In this document: piece by piece, positions 35,439 through 46,890 of the stretch | Numbering within the stretch: position 1 is the stretch's first letter | How the letters are laid out: each line of letters begins with the position of its first letter | Source of the DNA: Anastrepha obliqua | Taxonomy: Eukaryota; Arthropoda; Insecta; Diptera; Tephritidae | Assembly: GCF_027943255.1 (NCBI RefSeq) | Contig: NC_072895.1 | Coordinates: 36,988,001 to 37,052,000 of the forward strand | Length of the DNA: 64,000 nucleotides | Direction: 5' to 3' | Made by a program: the position numbers and the translations under genes | The notes under the pieces: generated by a model | What the model saw: only the letters and a program-made list of their open reading frames with translations | Told to the model about the DNA's origin: nothing | Databases searched by the model: none

Positions 35439-36730
35439 CGAGGGGTGCCTTTTATATGTCGGGATTTGGCAACCCTAGTGTTGGAATCTGGCAACTGACA
35501 GCTGTATCGCAAAGTTTGACATTTTTTGGCTTTTACGTACTCAGAACTTTTTGAAATACCAGCGCTATTTGTATTGTTTACAGTAACTTAAAATATTCAT
35601 CTCGGACCAAAAATGGAATTAAATCGTGAACATTTTCGTGCGACTATTTTTTACAACTTTCGACGTGGATTAACTCAACAACATTGCATGGATGAACTTA
35701 ATTCATTTTTTGGCGATGAAGCTCCATCAAGGACCAGTGTTTATCGATGGTATGGTGAATTCAATCGTGGTCGTAGTTCACTCCAAGACGAATTTCGTGA
35801 AGGTCGTCCAAAATCAGTTGTTGTTCCGAAAACCATTGATGCTGTGCGCGAACTGATATTGCAAGATCGTCGTGTGACCTATCGTGAGATTGAGACAATC
35901 TTAGGCATTCGTGGGACCAACATACATTCAATATTGCATAAACATTTGACTGTCAAAAAAATTTGTTCGCGTTGGATCCCACACAATTTGTCAATCGCTC
36001 ACCAAAAGGCTCGTGTCGATTAGTCGAAGGAAATGCTCAAAAAATACGATCGCGGGGCTTCGAAACACGTCTATGACATCGTGACAGGTGATGAATCAGG
36101 GATTTGCGCGTATGAGCTCGAAAGTAAACAGCAGTCGACTGTATGGGTGTTTCAAGATGAGACAAATCCAACAAAAGTTGTTCGCGCACGAAGCACTTCC
36201 AACCAAATGGTCACCTGTTTTTTCGGAAAAACTGGACATGTCGCAACCGTGCCACTAGAACAACGCAGAACAGTAAATTCTGAGTGGTACACAACCATTT
36301 GTTTGCCAGTTGTCTTCCAAGAAATTAGGAAACCCAATCGCCAAAGACGGATCACTCTTCACCAGGACAATGCGAGCTCTCACACATTGGCTCAAAAAAC
36401 TGCATTTTTGAGCACCCAAAACATCGAATTAATGGGTCATCAGCCGTATAGTCCTGACTTGGCATCGAATGACTTCTTTTTATTCCCGTACGTAAAAAAC
36501 AAACTGAGAGGTCAACGTTTTTCGACATCTGAAGAAGCGGTTTCGGCATTCAGAATGCATGTTTTGGAGGTACCTCATTCAGAGTGGCAAAAGTGCTTCG
36601 ACAATTGGTTCAAATGCATGAAAAAGTGTATAGATCTTCATGGAGAATATTTTGAAAAACAATAAAGTGATTTTCGATGATTAAAATTTGTTTTTGTTCT
36701 CTAATCCCGACATATAAAAGGCACCCCTCG
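35439..36730 (+). mobile_element. mariner element, full length with one nonsense codon in the transposase
   Basis: 1292 bp, flanked by TA (35437-35438 and 36731-36732). The ends are perfect 26 bp inverted repeats starting CGAGGGGTGCCTTTTATATG. The transposase runs from ATG 35613 through a helix-turn-helix region (GDEAPSRTSVYRWYGEF and later TYREIETILGI). It reaches an in-frame TAG at 36021-36023, where the family normally has Trp, and then continues in the same frame to 36665. The catalytic Asp residues are at 36090, 36366 and 36471, with 34 residues between the last two (DD34D). The Trp after GDES is Gly. Apart from these two changes it is complete at about 350 codons. The fragment at 46545-46890 belongs to the same subfamily. 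Confidence 0.95.
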
Positions 36731-37165
36731 TAATACACCAAACTAATTAAGATTGGCATTTGAGCCCGAAAGCTGGGAATGCTGTGCGAGTGGTCGACTG
36801 AAACGCTGTGCAGCAGATATATGGGAGGAGGTTAAATTCTGGGTAAGATAGCATATCGGTTGCCACAGGCTTACGAAATAGTTTGCGCTCTGCCTGCATT
36901 AATTTATTACGGAAAAACAATTAGGTGGAAATTATAGAGATTTTCAAATGTATTGGTATTTGTGATTAATATGAATATTTCGAAATGCGCAATGCTTTTT
37001 CCACCAACCTCTCAATGTGCGTCTGTCCCAATGAAAACTTAAAAATTGCGTTGAGCCTTCTAATAACAACTTATCAACGTTTGTAACCTGAAAAGAAAGA
37101 AGCTGCGAAGGAGAATACAAATTAGAAATCAACTTAAATAAGAAAAAGCTTATGCTGATATTTGT

Positions 37166-37203
37166 ACATACATACATACATACATACATACATACATACA
37201 TAC
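37166..37203. repeat. (CATA)n microsatellite
   Basis: Nine near-perfect CATA units. Confidence 0.95.
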
Positions 37204-37348
37204 GTAGGTACGTATATTTAAATACACACAACAAACTGGTGAACTGGTCGAACAACTTTCCAGATTTGATTTTGCCGTCATTTTTTCCTTTTTCTTTCCC
37301 AACTATTTTCTTTCAACAATTGTATGTTTGTTTTTTCTTGTATTTCAG

Positions 37349-37583
37349 TATTTTAGTATTTGCGACTCGAGATGAAAATACTAATAATACAATAAACCGC
37401 ATCAAAGTGAAGTGTGAGCTACTCGTTGCTTTGCCGAAATTCGCTCGTAAAAGGCCAAAAGTTGATGGAGCCAATGATGCGGCCAATGCTTTTGAAGCTG
37501 AGCGGATTTGCTTGCAGTCATTTTTACCACAATTGCCATCATTCTCTTCTTGTTACTCTCATAAGCAAACAAGCAAAGCCTAA
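37349..37583 (+). other. Candidate terminal coding exon (weak)
   Basis: Preceded by TTCTTGTATTTCAG (AG at 37347-37348). The frame opens at the first base in the phase required by the dangling two bases of the exon ending at 22330. It then stays open for 77 codons to a stop (TAA near 37581). The peptide includes RIKVKCELLVALPKFARKR and is not repeat-like. Chance agreement of phase is one in three and the intron would be 15 kb, so this is only a candidate. Confidence 0.18.
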
Positions 37584-38149
37584 ATTATCTATGGGTGAGC
37601 CACTATGACTCGTGTCCAACATTCTCCTAGTATGGGTACAGAAGTATATATGCACATACATACATACATATGTACATACATACAGAAAACATGTAGTATG
37701 TGCATATGTATGTGTCTTTGTATGTCTCCATTTGACCACTTAATTCTCTGCAGTAGTAAGTAGTACAACCTCATAAAGCGAGTGGTTTTATAATATTCTT
37801 TTTTTAGATTGACTTTGAACTGCTGAAAAATGGATGGTTAGTTATGACTGCGTCATTTAACTAGCAGTCGAAGCCATGTTTGTTTCATACCAACTTAAAA
37901 GTAATTCATTGTCGTAATTTTTCCAAAGATATTTTACTTGAGAGCCGCCAAACCCAGACGCCACCGGCAAAATGCTAAATAAGGAAGGCTTTCATATCGC
38001 ATATTGCGCTTGATCCTGGCCAAATTTCTACATGATTTTGTGTGCCCATAATTATGAAAGTGGTCTAAGTCATTAATTTCTTGTTTCGAAATATTTAGTG
38101 AACTGCATTTGAATAAATTAAAAAATATTTTTACACTATGCGTCGTTTT

Positions 38150-38640
38150 TATTTAGAATTATCCATATCAAAATTATTGTTACTTTAATGTTACGAATGT
38201 TTGGCCTGAACCAGCTACATATTAAGTGTTTTTAAGTAGTTATATCCTCCATATGCACTAAAAGACATGATGCTGCTTCCTTCGCACCTCTTGAGGGTGT
38301 CGTTTCATCCCATACATACATCTTGACATTGTCGTTATGGAAACCCAAGTAGTAGACATGTACTTATATAGTTTTGGAATACAACAAAAATTTGTAGACG
38401 TACATATTTCGCTTATAATAGGGCAACGAAACCGAAAGTTTATGATAAGGAAGTGCGTTTTGCAAATCAAATGGGCAACCATAGTATTTCTTGGAATTTT
38501 CTTTAGATTTTTTCTGGTCATTCAGCATTTTGTAAATGTACAGCATGACTTTCTCTTAGACTTAATATCTCTTCCTCATTATTACTTGCTCCGATTTTTC
38601 GCTTCAGTAAATCGCCAATAATTATCATAGTTCCGAAGAG
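38150..38640 (-). pseudogene. DUF7869-like gene or transposon relic
   Basis: The minus strand gives CPFDLQNALPYHKLSVSLPY with YKRNMYVYKF (38460-38390). HNDNVKMYVWDETTPSRGAK with EAASCLLVHM follows (38345-38265), and further on NIRNIKVT. This matches, in order, the pattern FDLQQxLPxPKLSxSxxFYKR ... MYxWxExxASRGxxEIASCL ... QNRNIKxA of a widespread insect family (domain of unknown function DUF7869, often mobile). Frameshifts and stops make it a relic. The family assignment is from memory. Confidence 0.5.
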
Positions 38641-38929
38641 CCCAACCGAATTATATCCTTGGGTAAACACGAATGAATTGTCGTTTCTGTTATTATTTTA
38701 TTTTCATTTATCGGCTCATTATGTAATTCAGAAAAGTATTCAAGTATTCAAGAGGGTCATGCGTTATCTTTCAGTTATGTTTATATAATTTCTTTAAATT
38801 TTTTACTTAGACTACTTTAATTAACACTAAATAAAAACTTACACTGATTAAATTTAGTTTAAAATAATGTGGCGTGAAATAACTGACAGATTCATCCTTC
38901 TCTTATATTAACTTATGCCGCACATGTAT
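38641..38929. other. Noncoding, AT-rich
   Basis: Nothing recognised. Confidence 0.5.
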
Positions 38930-40185
38930 GTACATACGCACCGGTGTGAAAATAAAAGTACCCAAAATAACTGAGCAGAAATCATGGGTACCAAATATGG
39001 AGCAGCAAGTTTTTCGACGGGGAAATGAAGAAAGCACGGGCCACTGTCAGACATACCACCAGTTGTCGGAGCGGTGCACACTGTTCAGTCCAGTAGATAA
39101 TCGGGTGCCTATCGTTAGCTTCGGTAGGAATTATGATGTTTTGATCTCAGATAGAGATGAATGATTGAGTCCAGAGAACCTCTAAACGGGATATCAGCAC
39201 ACTTTCTACACCGACGGATCCAAAACCAGTGACGGTAGCAGATATGGATGGTACTTAGACGAAGACACTAAGTACTCCTATGCCACAGAACAGATGGCCA
39301 CGGTATTCCTTACGGAAGTCTATACCATCTTGAATATGGCGTACTGGCTAATTGAGAAAAAGGGGTGGGGTAGCAGTATTGGAATTTGTAGTGACAGCCG
39401 AGCTGCACTGAAAGCCCTTGCTAACCCACGCTGCTCTGCGAAGTTAGTCGGTGAATGTAAGACAAAACTGAACAGTGTTGCAAAACACAACAAAGTTAGT
39501 CTTATTTGGGTGCATGGACATTGTGGTATTGCAGGGAGCAAGCTAGCTGATAAATTGGCTAATGAAGGCTCTGCGAGTATGCCACTAGGCCCTGAACCCC
39601 TTCTAGATGTCAATTTCGCATCGATTCAACTATGGATTGACGACTTCATGTGAGGTCTACCCATAGACGACGTTGGTGTGGGTTGAACTTGTGTAGAGTA
39701 GCCAAGTGCTTTGTGAAAGAACCAAACAGGATCATAGCGACCTTTCTCCTAAAACTCAGCAGAAAGTACCTGAGAGTACTGGTGGGTGTAATCACAGGGC
39801 ACAACCTCTGTAGTCAGCATATGGCTGACATGGGGGTCGTAGACAGCCCGATATGCCAATCCTGTCTTGAGGATGACGACACTGCAGAGCATTTTCTCTG
39901 TAGCTCTCCGGCGTTTTCCAGAATCAGACTTAGGATATTGGGTTGTGATATACTGAGTATGGATAAAGTTCATACTCTTCCTCTTCCGGATCTCTTAAAA
40001 TTCATCAATGAATCCAAGATATTTGTGGAAGAGTGACCTCAAACTAATTTATCCGTCTTACCACCCAATTTTTATCTTTCCTATCTCTATTCTTTCTACT
40101 GAAATCTATCAGGGTGTAGTACAATAGTCTCCTGACTGAGTTGGACTTGTCCAACCCTCCACAAATCTAATCTAATCTAATCTAA
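38930..40185 (+). mobile_element. Non-LTR retrotransposon, RNase H and C-terminal region, well preserved
   Basis: 39185-39653 encodes an RNase H domain: FYTDGSKTSDGS (first catalytic Asp region), then ICSDSRAALKAL, then LIWVHGHCGIAGSKLADKLANEGS. The pattern WVPGHxGIxGNExAD is slightly altered. A stop at 39651-39653 splits it from 39650-40036, which carries LVGVITGHNLCSQHMADMG then CQSCLEDDDTAEHFLC. The 3' end is a perfect (TCTAA)4 run at 40166-40185. RNase H plus a pentanucleotide tail fits the I/LOA side of non-LTR elements. The 5' RT part is missing or unrecognisable upstream of 39185. Confidence 0.85.
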
Positions 40186-40322
40186 GGTTTTCGACCTCAA
40201 ATTAAATAGACATCTTTTAGAGACAAGCCATTTCGGTGGCTTCTTTGGCAAGATAATGAGCCAAATCACTCCTCAATGTTAGTAAGTGAATATCTTTTAC
40301 AAAATAATATTAAAGTTTGGTC

Positions 40323-40462
40323 ACGTCTCGGCAGGCCTTGGCAAAGTTCAGAGTGGATGCCTGCCTTGTAAAATCTTCTTATAAAACCAACCTGCGATTC
40401 GCAGACGGACACCACAAATTGGAGGAGAAGCTCGGCCAAACACTAACAGAGAATGACCACAC
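40323..40462 (+). mobile_element. tRNA-derived SINE, 3' half
   Basis: Carries TCGGCAGGCCTTGGCAAA, then a shortened centre, then GGACACCACAAATTGGAGGAGAAGCTCGGCC and AACACTAACAGAGAATG in order. The tRNA-like head is absent and the central AACTGTAG motif is lost. Confidence 0.75.
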
Positions 40463-41611
40463 CAATCATTACATTAGATGTAACCTTGCACGTATATATA
40501 CATACCTACATATATATATATATCAAATATATATATTTGTGCATACGTGCGCTAGTTTAACAACAAAAGTTATAAATATTGGAAGCAACTAAGTAGAATG
40601 ATTTCATGTATGCCACCGGATGCTTCACTTCCTTCCCTCCTTTATCTCTTCGAAATTTGCTGATATGGTAAATTTGTTTTGTTAAATTCTATTTTTTGGC
40701 TATTTTACAGTTTAACTTTTGCCCGTAACGTCTCAATGCGTGAATATGAAATCACTCAATTGGAAATTTACTAACATATTGCGCCACTTCTGAGCAGTTC
40801 TTCCTCTACCAAACGTAAATCACTAACAAGGCCAAGGAAATAAAATTTGATTTCTTTATTTGTATTTAGTATTTCGCAAAATTTATTAATATCAACCTTC
40901 AAATGTGAGGGGAACTAAAGGAAATGGAATTTTGTTGTTGATGGCCGCAGAGAAAGTTTTCGCCTAAGTAAGATTGCAAGTATTCAGATTTGTTTCTGTT
41001 ATTGGTTATTGATAGCCAATTTGAATATTTGCTTTGGGGTAGACGAGCTTCAAGTGTCAAGAGTGCCCTGGTTGTTTTTCGGAAAATAAAGAATGCATAG
41101 AACATTGGAGTGGGCATAATGGAGAGAACTTTAATTTTATTTATTTATGCACGCTAATAATTGAAATCTAATCTCTAATCTGAAATAAATTAAACCTGCC
41201 GCTATTACAAAATTATAATATTCCACAGTGAAATTAAACCGCAAACATCTGTCTGTTTGTTTTTAGCCCTGCTATTTTATTCAATTGCGAAAAGTCTTAA
41301 TGGGCAATGTGAGAAAACCCCCGGGAAAACAAAGTAGATAAATAGTCGAAGACTCGTACACTCTAAACCTGGAAAGTACTCAAACTAATCAGATACCTCC
41401 AATTTAATTCGAGCACAACAGATCGCATCAGAGGTTGCAGTTCATTGGGACCCAATAATAACAATACATTTTATTTTTTCAAAAGGTGGCTTCCTACTTT
41501 AAATTTTGAATTTTGGGAACACCAGTGTACACACGTCAATTCTGATGTTGTCATCTTAAAATTTGACATTTGTAACGGTAAGTGTGAATGTTTTGTCATG
41601 GGATCGCTATC
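40463..41611. other. Noncoding, AT-rich
   Basis: Contains a (TA)n patch at 40494-40535. Short ORFs have no recognisable domain and no repeat was assigned. Confidence 0.45.
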
Positions 41612-42170
41612 TATGTTAGGTTAAATGGCCGCCCATGCAAAAGCCCACAGAGTCAAATTCATCTATTGTGGTACCATACAAAGGAAAACAGAGTGGGGAA
41701 GAACAGAACAGGGTAGAAAAAGGAGAGGGTGCTATGGATTAGAGGAGGAGGATGACAAAAAGATGTGGAAACCGACACATTTGAATCCTAGCCCGGCGAG
41801 AGCAGGAAAGCTGAGGAGAAGGTGTTGAGATGATTCCACCTTTTCCTCCAAATAGCTGCTGAAGAAAGATCTTGAAGTAATACCAACTATCACCGCCAAA
41901 AAATTCAAGAGCTAAGCGCCTTCGATCTACACGTGGGCTGAATCAACTCACAACTTTGGTCGTTTGCGCACTAACTCAGGGCTCCCAGAATTGATGTGAA
42001 ATCCATCTTTCCAAGAGCAGACCACAGGTTTTGAAGGGAATCCCAAGTCTCTCATTTCGCGGGGAAACTATTTCAAGGGCTCCCTGACTAGCTCTCTTAT
42101 CAGCCCAGCTATTTCCTGCTAGGGGAGTGTGACCAGGAACTGAAATGAGCCCAATATCGATATATTCGGA
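41612..42170 (-). mobile_element. Non-LTR retrotransposon 3' end (family Y)
   Basis: The minus strand from 42170 reads ISVPGHTPLAGNSWADKRA (RNase H block), then RLGIPFKTCGLLLERW, and later a segment resembling EVESSQHLLL. These match the + strand copy at 48325-49015. The tail is at 41612-41626, reading TTTAACCTAAC on the element strand. RT is missing and several frames are broken. Confidence 0.7.
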
Positions 42171-42404
42171 TGCATTCGAGAAAGAAGTCAGACATTCACT
42201 GGGTAGCTATAGATATATATGTTATTTACAAGTATATAAAACACTTATCTTGTTCTAAAAGATGGTATTCAATCGTAAAGATTTTCGCGCTCTATGACTT
42301 TCGACTTCCTCTTGGTAGGCGTACCCCTCTCAACCTACAAACTGCGGGGTACAAGTAGTATGGTCGCTACAAAATGGGTTGATAGTTTGACTTGTAATGT
42401 TACA

Positions 42405-42800
42405 AAATGAATTTGGCCGAAATGGGACGTCAAGAGCTCAAAGGCAATAATAAAGCGGTCAAGAAAAAACGTCTCTGTGCTAGTTGCTTTGATCACAGGC
42501 CACTGACTTCTATGACGAGATGCTCAAAGATTCAACGTACCTCATTTCGACTATTGTAGAAGCTGTAAGAATGAGGAGAAGGAAGAATCTTCTCTGTCAC
42601 TGGCCTGAGTGGAATGCCACTAGGTTAAGTTACTAAAACGATGGGCCAGTTCTTGAATGATACTGATGGCATTAGGGATATATAGTAAGTGCCAGAAAAA
42701 TCAATGGGTTTGCAAAATGGTTTAACGAGGACTGGTATCACAATGGATCGGCAATGGCTTAAGTGAGTTGGTTTAGAAAGCGACGCCACTTCTACATACC
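42405..42800 (+). mobile_element. Non-LTR retrotransposon C-terminal fragment
   Basis: Broken frames give LVALITGHxxL near 42476-42505, a CRSCKNEEKEES-type run near 42555-42595, and a 3' segment with FAKWFNEDWYHNG near 42715-42755. The layout matches the other C-terminal tails in the window. Identity to a particular family is uncertain. Confidence 0.5.
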
Positions 42801-42814
42801 TACCGTGACTTTCG

Positions 42815-42960
42815 ACGTATGCCGCTCGCTTCGCCTTTTGCTGATGGAGCACTATCTCGAATCAGCGTGACTCACTGGGTTGCTCTGAATTCAATCGTGG
42901 TCTCACTTCGCTGCTGGACGAATTTCATGAAGGCCATCATCAAATGCATCTTCTTGAACC
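42815..42960 (+). mobile_element. mariner N-terminal relic
   Basis: Bases 42838-42935 resemble the mariner at 35439-36730 around its GDEAPSRTSVYRWYGEF region. TTCAATCGTGGTC, CTGGACGAATTTCATGAAGG and similar phrases match with scattered differences. Only about 120 bp are recognisable. Confidence 0.5.
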
Positions 42961-44529
42961 CGCCGCCAACCAGTGAATGTTCAACGATTATGTATTTAAG
43001 ACAGAGACAAGCCAACCCAACGCATTTATGGTCGGTTAACTACTTGCCAATATTTCACCGAAAACTCGAGGAAAGCAGCGTGATTCATAGCTGGCGAAAA
43101 ACATTAAAATCATGGGCTAAATTAAGCCACAATGAATGTACAAAATTCACGATATCATAATGTGCCGCAGAGATATGAGGGAGTGAATTACTGGAGCAGC
43201 CAACCGTAACTGGCGAACTGAAAATGGCAGTCAAACATGCAAACTCATTTTCCATTTCCCGTATTTTCTGCGATAACGGCAGTCTAACTTGAAAGAATAC
43301 GGACGAAGGAAGCATGGAACGATGATAAAAAGCTGGTGGCGGAAAACATCCCACAAAAATGTATCTGTTTTTTCATGCAGCTAAAGAGCCACAATGTCTG
43401 CATGGTTGTTGTGATTTCGTAAACCTGAAACAGTGTGCGTGTCAAGGCTGAATAAACTACCTGAATAAATATCAAAATTGTTTTCTAAAGTTTAGTTTAC
43501 TGACACGTGTATATGTATGTGTATGTGTGTATGTTCTTAAAAGGCAACACAATTTATGAATATGTCCAACTACGACTAAAAAAGTGATCAAAAATCTATA
43601 AGATAAATATTTCCATTTTCTAATTTTTTCACGCTTAATTTGCATAATAAAAAAATAATAAATTCGAAAATAATTTTTAAAATTTACTTATAGAAATAAA
43701 GTAATTGATTGCCTCATATAAGATTCTTCAGGTACATTTAAAAGGATATTTGATAATTGGTAAAACCTTGTTTCTCTTCACATCTAAGAACTCGAGCGTT
43801 ATGGAGTAAAATATTGGGAACAATATTTTTAATAAATAATTGTGTTTCTTTCGCTTAAGATTCTCAGTGTTTTGTTCTTAAAACAATTTACTGCCCGACC
43901 CCCTTGGGTACGGATTTAAATCCGTAATTGAGGAGATATTTTTTTGGTTGCTTGGAGTAGTATGAAAAGCAGTGTATTTTACGTAAGAATTCGTTTAGTT
44001 CTAAAATACTAGTATTAAGATGACTTCAGGTGAATAGAATTGCAAAACCAAAATAAATTAATGAAAGCAAAACAAGTCATTCGCTCCTAGGCCAAGCAAG
44101 GTACCCATAGGGTTATGAAAAACATATTACGTTGGTGTAGAATCTACAACTTTTTGGAAAAAAGATATTACATTACGCATCATGATAAAATACATTCTTT
44201 CGCCCCTTATGAAACGCACTAAAACTCGTATGTCATTTTTATAGATTCGTGCCCCATTTGTGAAGAATTCACTTTCACCGCACGCTTCGCAATGTATGCC
44301 GTTTTTGGAGATTCAAATAAATTCAATCACTTTGCATGCTATGAAACTATTGCAGAGTTAGTCCTTATAACCCATAATCACACACCTTGAGCCCACTGGA
44401 GTCACCATAAATTTTAGTACCTTAAAACAGACACATCTTCTCACATCTTTTCAAATTCGCTTACCTTCGTTCAGTAAGACGAAGAACGCGTAGTTGAGCA
44501 ACTGTTATAAGGCTTTGGTTTTGGTAAGC
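42961..44529. other. Noncoding, unassigned
   Basis: AT-rich with no recognised gene. A CATATGTATGTGTATGTG-type run is at 43505-43535. Bases 43890-44260 have a phrase (GTACGGATTTAAATCCGTA, palindromic) loosely resembling 25838-25855, which may mark an uncharacterised repeat. Confidence 0.4.
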
Positions 44530-44700
44530 AGGCCCGATGAGAGGGGGAGATGAGAACGGTGACTTTTACCCCGGGCCCGGAGTTCTCAGAGGGGCCCGGA
44601 CTCGAGATTATACATATTTATATGAATTCGACATAATTGGAAAGGGCCCGCATTTGCAATTTTCCCCCGGGGCCGGATATGTTCTCTACGGCCCTGTTGG
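44530..44700. repeat. GC-rich inverted-repeat segment
   Basis: In an AT-rich region, 170 bp hold several GGGCCCGG/CCGGGCCC-type blocks: ACCCCGGGCCCGGAG at 44569-44583, GAGGGGCCCGGAC at 44591-44603 and CCCCCGGGGCCGGAT at 44665-44679. The blocks are arranged as partly inverted repeats around an AT-rich centre. It may be a repetitive element of unknown class. Confidence 0.5.
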
Positions 44701-44939
44701 TAAGTGTGAGTCTTGAGGGCTCACGAGGGTGTTGCGTGTTACATGGATGGTACTTAAAGCTTTCACTGTTAGTAAAAATGCAAGAGTGTCAATTCTTTGT
44801 GTGGTCCAATGGCTGGTGAATGCAAAATGAAGTACTTTAATTAAATTTATTGGATAACTTACTTTCATTTATATCTTAAATTTTTTTCTAGATTACTTAT
44901 TTTAGGGAATGTGTAAACAAAATTTAGAAAGTTTTTTTC

Positions 44940-45890
44940 TCATGGTTGGTTGACTGGTTGAAGTGGTGATTCCGCATCATTTTGTTGTCACATCCACGCC
45001 ACCAACAAGCTATACGGTTATTCCTTCACTTCTATATTTATTCCATGCGATTGAGAAGCTTTATAAATTTGTTCACTTCTACGTCGGCCAGTTCTTTGAG
45101 GTTTTCGAGGTTTCGTTGTTTGCCAGGGGTTAACATACTCGTCCTCCATAGGTCAGGGCATTCACAGAGAAAGTGGCAGATAGTTTCCTTTTTCTCCAGC
45201 TGATTACAACCATGGCAGTATATATTATAAGGGATGCCCATTTTGGCTGCCTGCCCTCCTTGGACCAGACGTTAGTTATCACTGCAGTGAGTCTGCAGGC
45301 ATCCCTTCGTTTAATATTTGTCGCCGTTGACGTTTGTTTGCGGTTGTAGGGGGGTCATAACGTTTTGCTGCCTTTGCACAATTTCTATCTACAATCCGCG
45401 ACCCTCAGATACCTCTCTTACCAGTTCACCTACTTTTTCGTTACCTTCAATATTCCGATGTCCCGAGACCCAGAATAAGGTAACGTTATGCTTTTCGCTG
45501 AACGTGGTAATTTTACTACCACTTTGCACCACCAGAGGTTGTTTAGAGGTTGTTGTAACCGAATCTAGTGCTTGGCTTGCAGCTTGGCTATCCATAAACA
45601 ATAGCAATATTGCCTTTAAAAGAGCCAGAGAGCTGCGATTAGCTTCTTCTGTTGGAAATACTTCCGCCTGGAAGATACTACAGCTATTTTGTAGGAAGAC
45701 GCACAGATTTTTCAATTTTAAGTCTATGAGAATACATGCCTGCTTCTACACCATAATCTATTTTGAACCATCTGTATAGGCTGCAGTGTCGAAGTCGTTT
45801 AGAAAAGTCTCTTACTCCATTCCTCCTGAGATGGAAAGAGAGTGGTAAAATTCCTAATGAATGTCCCCCTTGGGACAATGTAATCAGTCC
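44940..45890 (-). mobile_element. Non-LTR retrotransposon, RNase H and C-terminal tail (family A)
   Basis: The minus strand at 45715-45389 encodes FQAEVFPTEEANRSSLALLK, then LLFMDSQAASQALDS, then VTLFWVSGHRNIEGNEKVGELVRE (RNase H). A C-terminal frame at 45241-45038 reads CHGCNQLEKKETICHFLCECPDL. The 3' UTR ends near 44940 with the same phrase seen at 16421-16450. Close relative of 16421-16720, with a longer surviving 5' part. Confidence 0.8.
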
Positions 45891-46544
45891 TTACCGAGGT
45901 GTGCTGAGTTTGTCGCAATAATAAATAATATTTCTTTCATAAAAAATAATATTTCTTATCACATACATCGAAATCTTTCATATGTTTGAAAAAAAATTTT
46001 TTTTTTAATATTTCTCTTGAAAACGTTTGATTTTCTTGGAAATTTTTGTTTTTTTCCTTGTTCACGCCTCTAGCGGTTTCTCCAGATATCCTAAATTGTT
46101 ATGATATACTCTTTTTATAATTCAAAACTGCTTTTCGACGATATCTCCAAAACTACATGACAAAAAATCTTGAGGATTTTCGTACTCAGTGGGCGATTTA
46201 CATAGGAATTTAATAGTCTGATTCATTAATTATTTGCCAACCTGTGTTATTTATGTGGAGTTTAAGAAAAATGCTTAAATTTATTATTTTGGTTAAATAA
46301 ATTTTATTTTACTTTCTTCTCTTTTTTTAATTTTTTTTCATAAAACTTTGAATCCTAATTTTTAAGCTTAAAATAAATTGTTTTACTGTTTCATATTAAA
46401 ATAGCTGCAATTATATATTTCAGTAAATTGAAATAATTTAATAAAATTTGTATTATTCTGAAAATGTAATAAGTGACTCCTGAGTACTGATTTAGGAATT
46501 TTTATTAGGGTGTGCGATTAAGGATTAAATAAAAGTCTACAATG
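45891..46544. other. Noncoding, AT-rich
   Basis: Poly-T/poly-A rich, with no feature recognised. Confidence 0.5.
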
Positions 46545-46890
46545 TCTATAAATTTCGTACAGGTCGTCGAGCACAGTAATGGGACCAGCATACATCCAAT
46601 ATTGCATAAACATTTGGATGTCAAGAAGATTTGTTCTCGTTGCATACCGCATAATTTGACCAAAAACGAACTCGTGCCGATTGGTGGAAAGAAATGTTGA
46701 GGAAATTCAGTTGCAGTGGTTCAAAGCACGTCTACGACATCTTAACAGCTGTTCCAAAAGGAACTGAATGCAACAAAAGTTATTCGCACGACAAAGCAAA
46801 TAATCACCTTTTTTCGAAAAAGCTAATCGTGTCCTAACTGTAGCACTAGAAGAACTTAAGACAGTCAATTCTGAGTGGCCAGCTCCAAAT
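46545..46890 (+). mobile_element. mariner fragment, same subfamily as 35439-36730
   Basis: Begins GTCGTCGAGCACAGTAATGG and follows the element at 35439-36730 from its GTNIHSILHKHL region to the SEWYT region. CATATTGCATAAACATTTG and GACAGTCAATTCTGAGTGG are among the close matches. There are deletions and frameshifts, and no inverted repeats remain. Confidence 0.8.

Larger units (their letters stand above)
36731..38145. other. Noncoding, with a weak candidate exon
   Basis: Bases 36731-37165 and 37620-38145 have no assignable feature. A (CATA)n microsatellite is at 37166-37203, and a second CATACATA patch is near 37655-37685. Bases 37349-37583 form a weak exon candidate (listed separately). Confidence 0.4.

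Noticed and set aside
40166..40185. Telomere-like (TCTAA)n as a true interstitial telomere repeat
   Set aside because: Only four units, located exactly at the 3' end of a retrotransposon. A LINE tail explains it better.
41625..41828. 67-codon + strand ORF
   Set aside because: It lies antisense to the C-terminal and 3' UTR part of the family Y retrotransposon on the minus strand.
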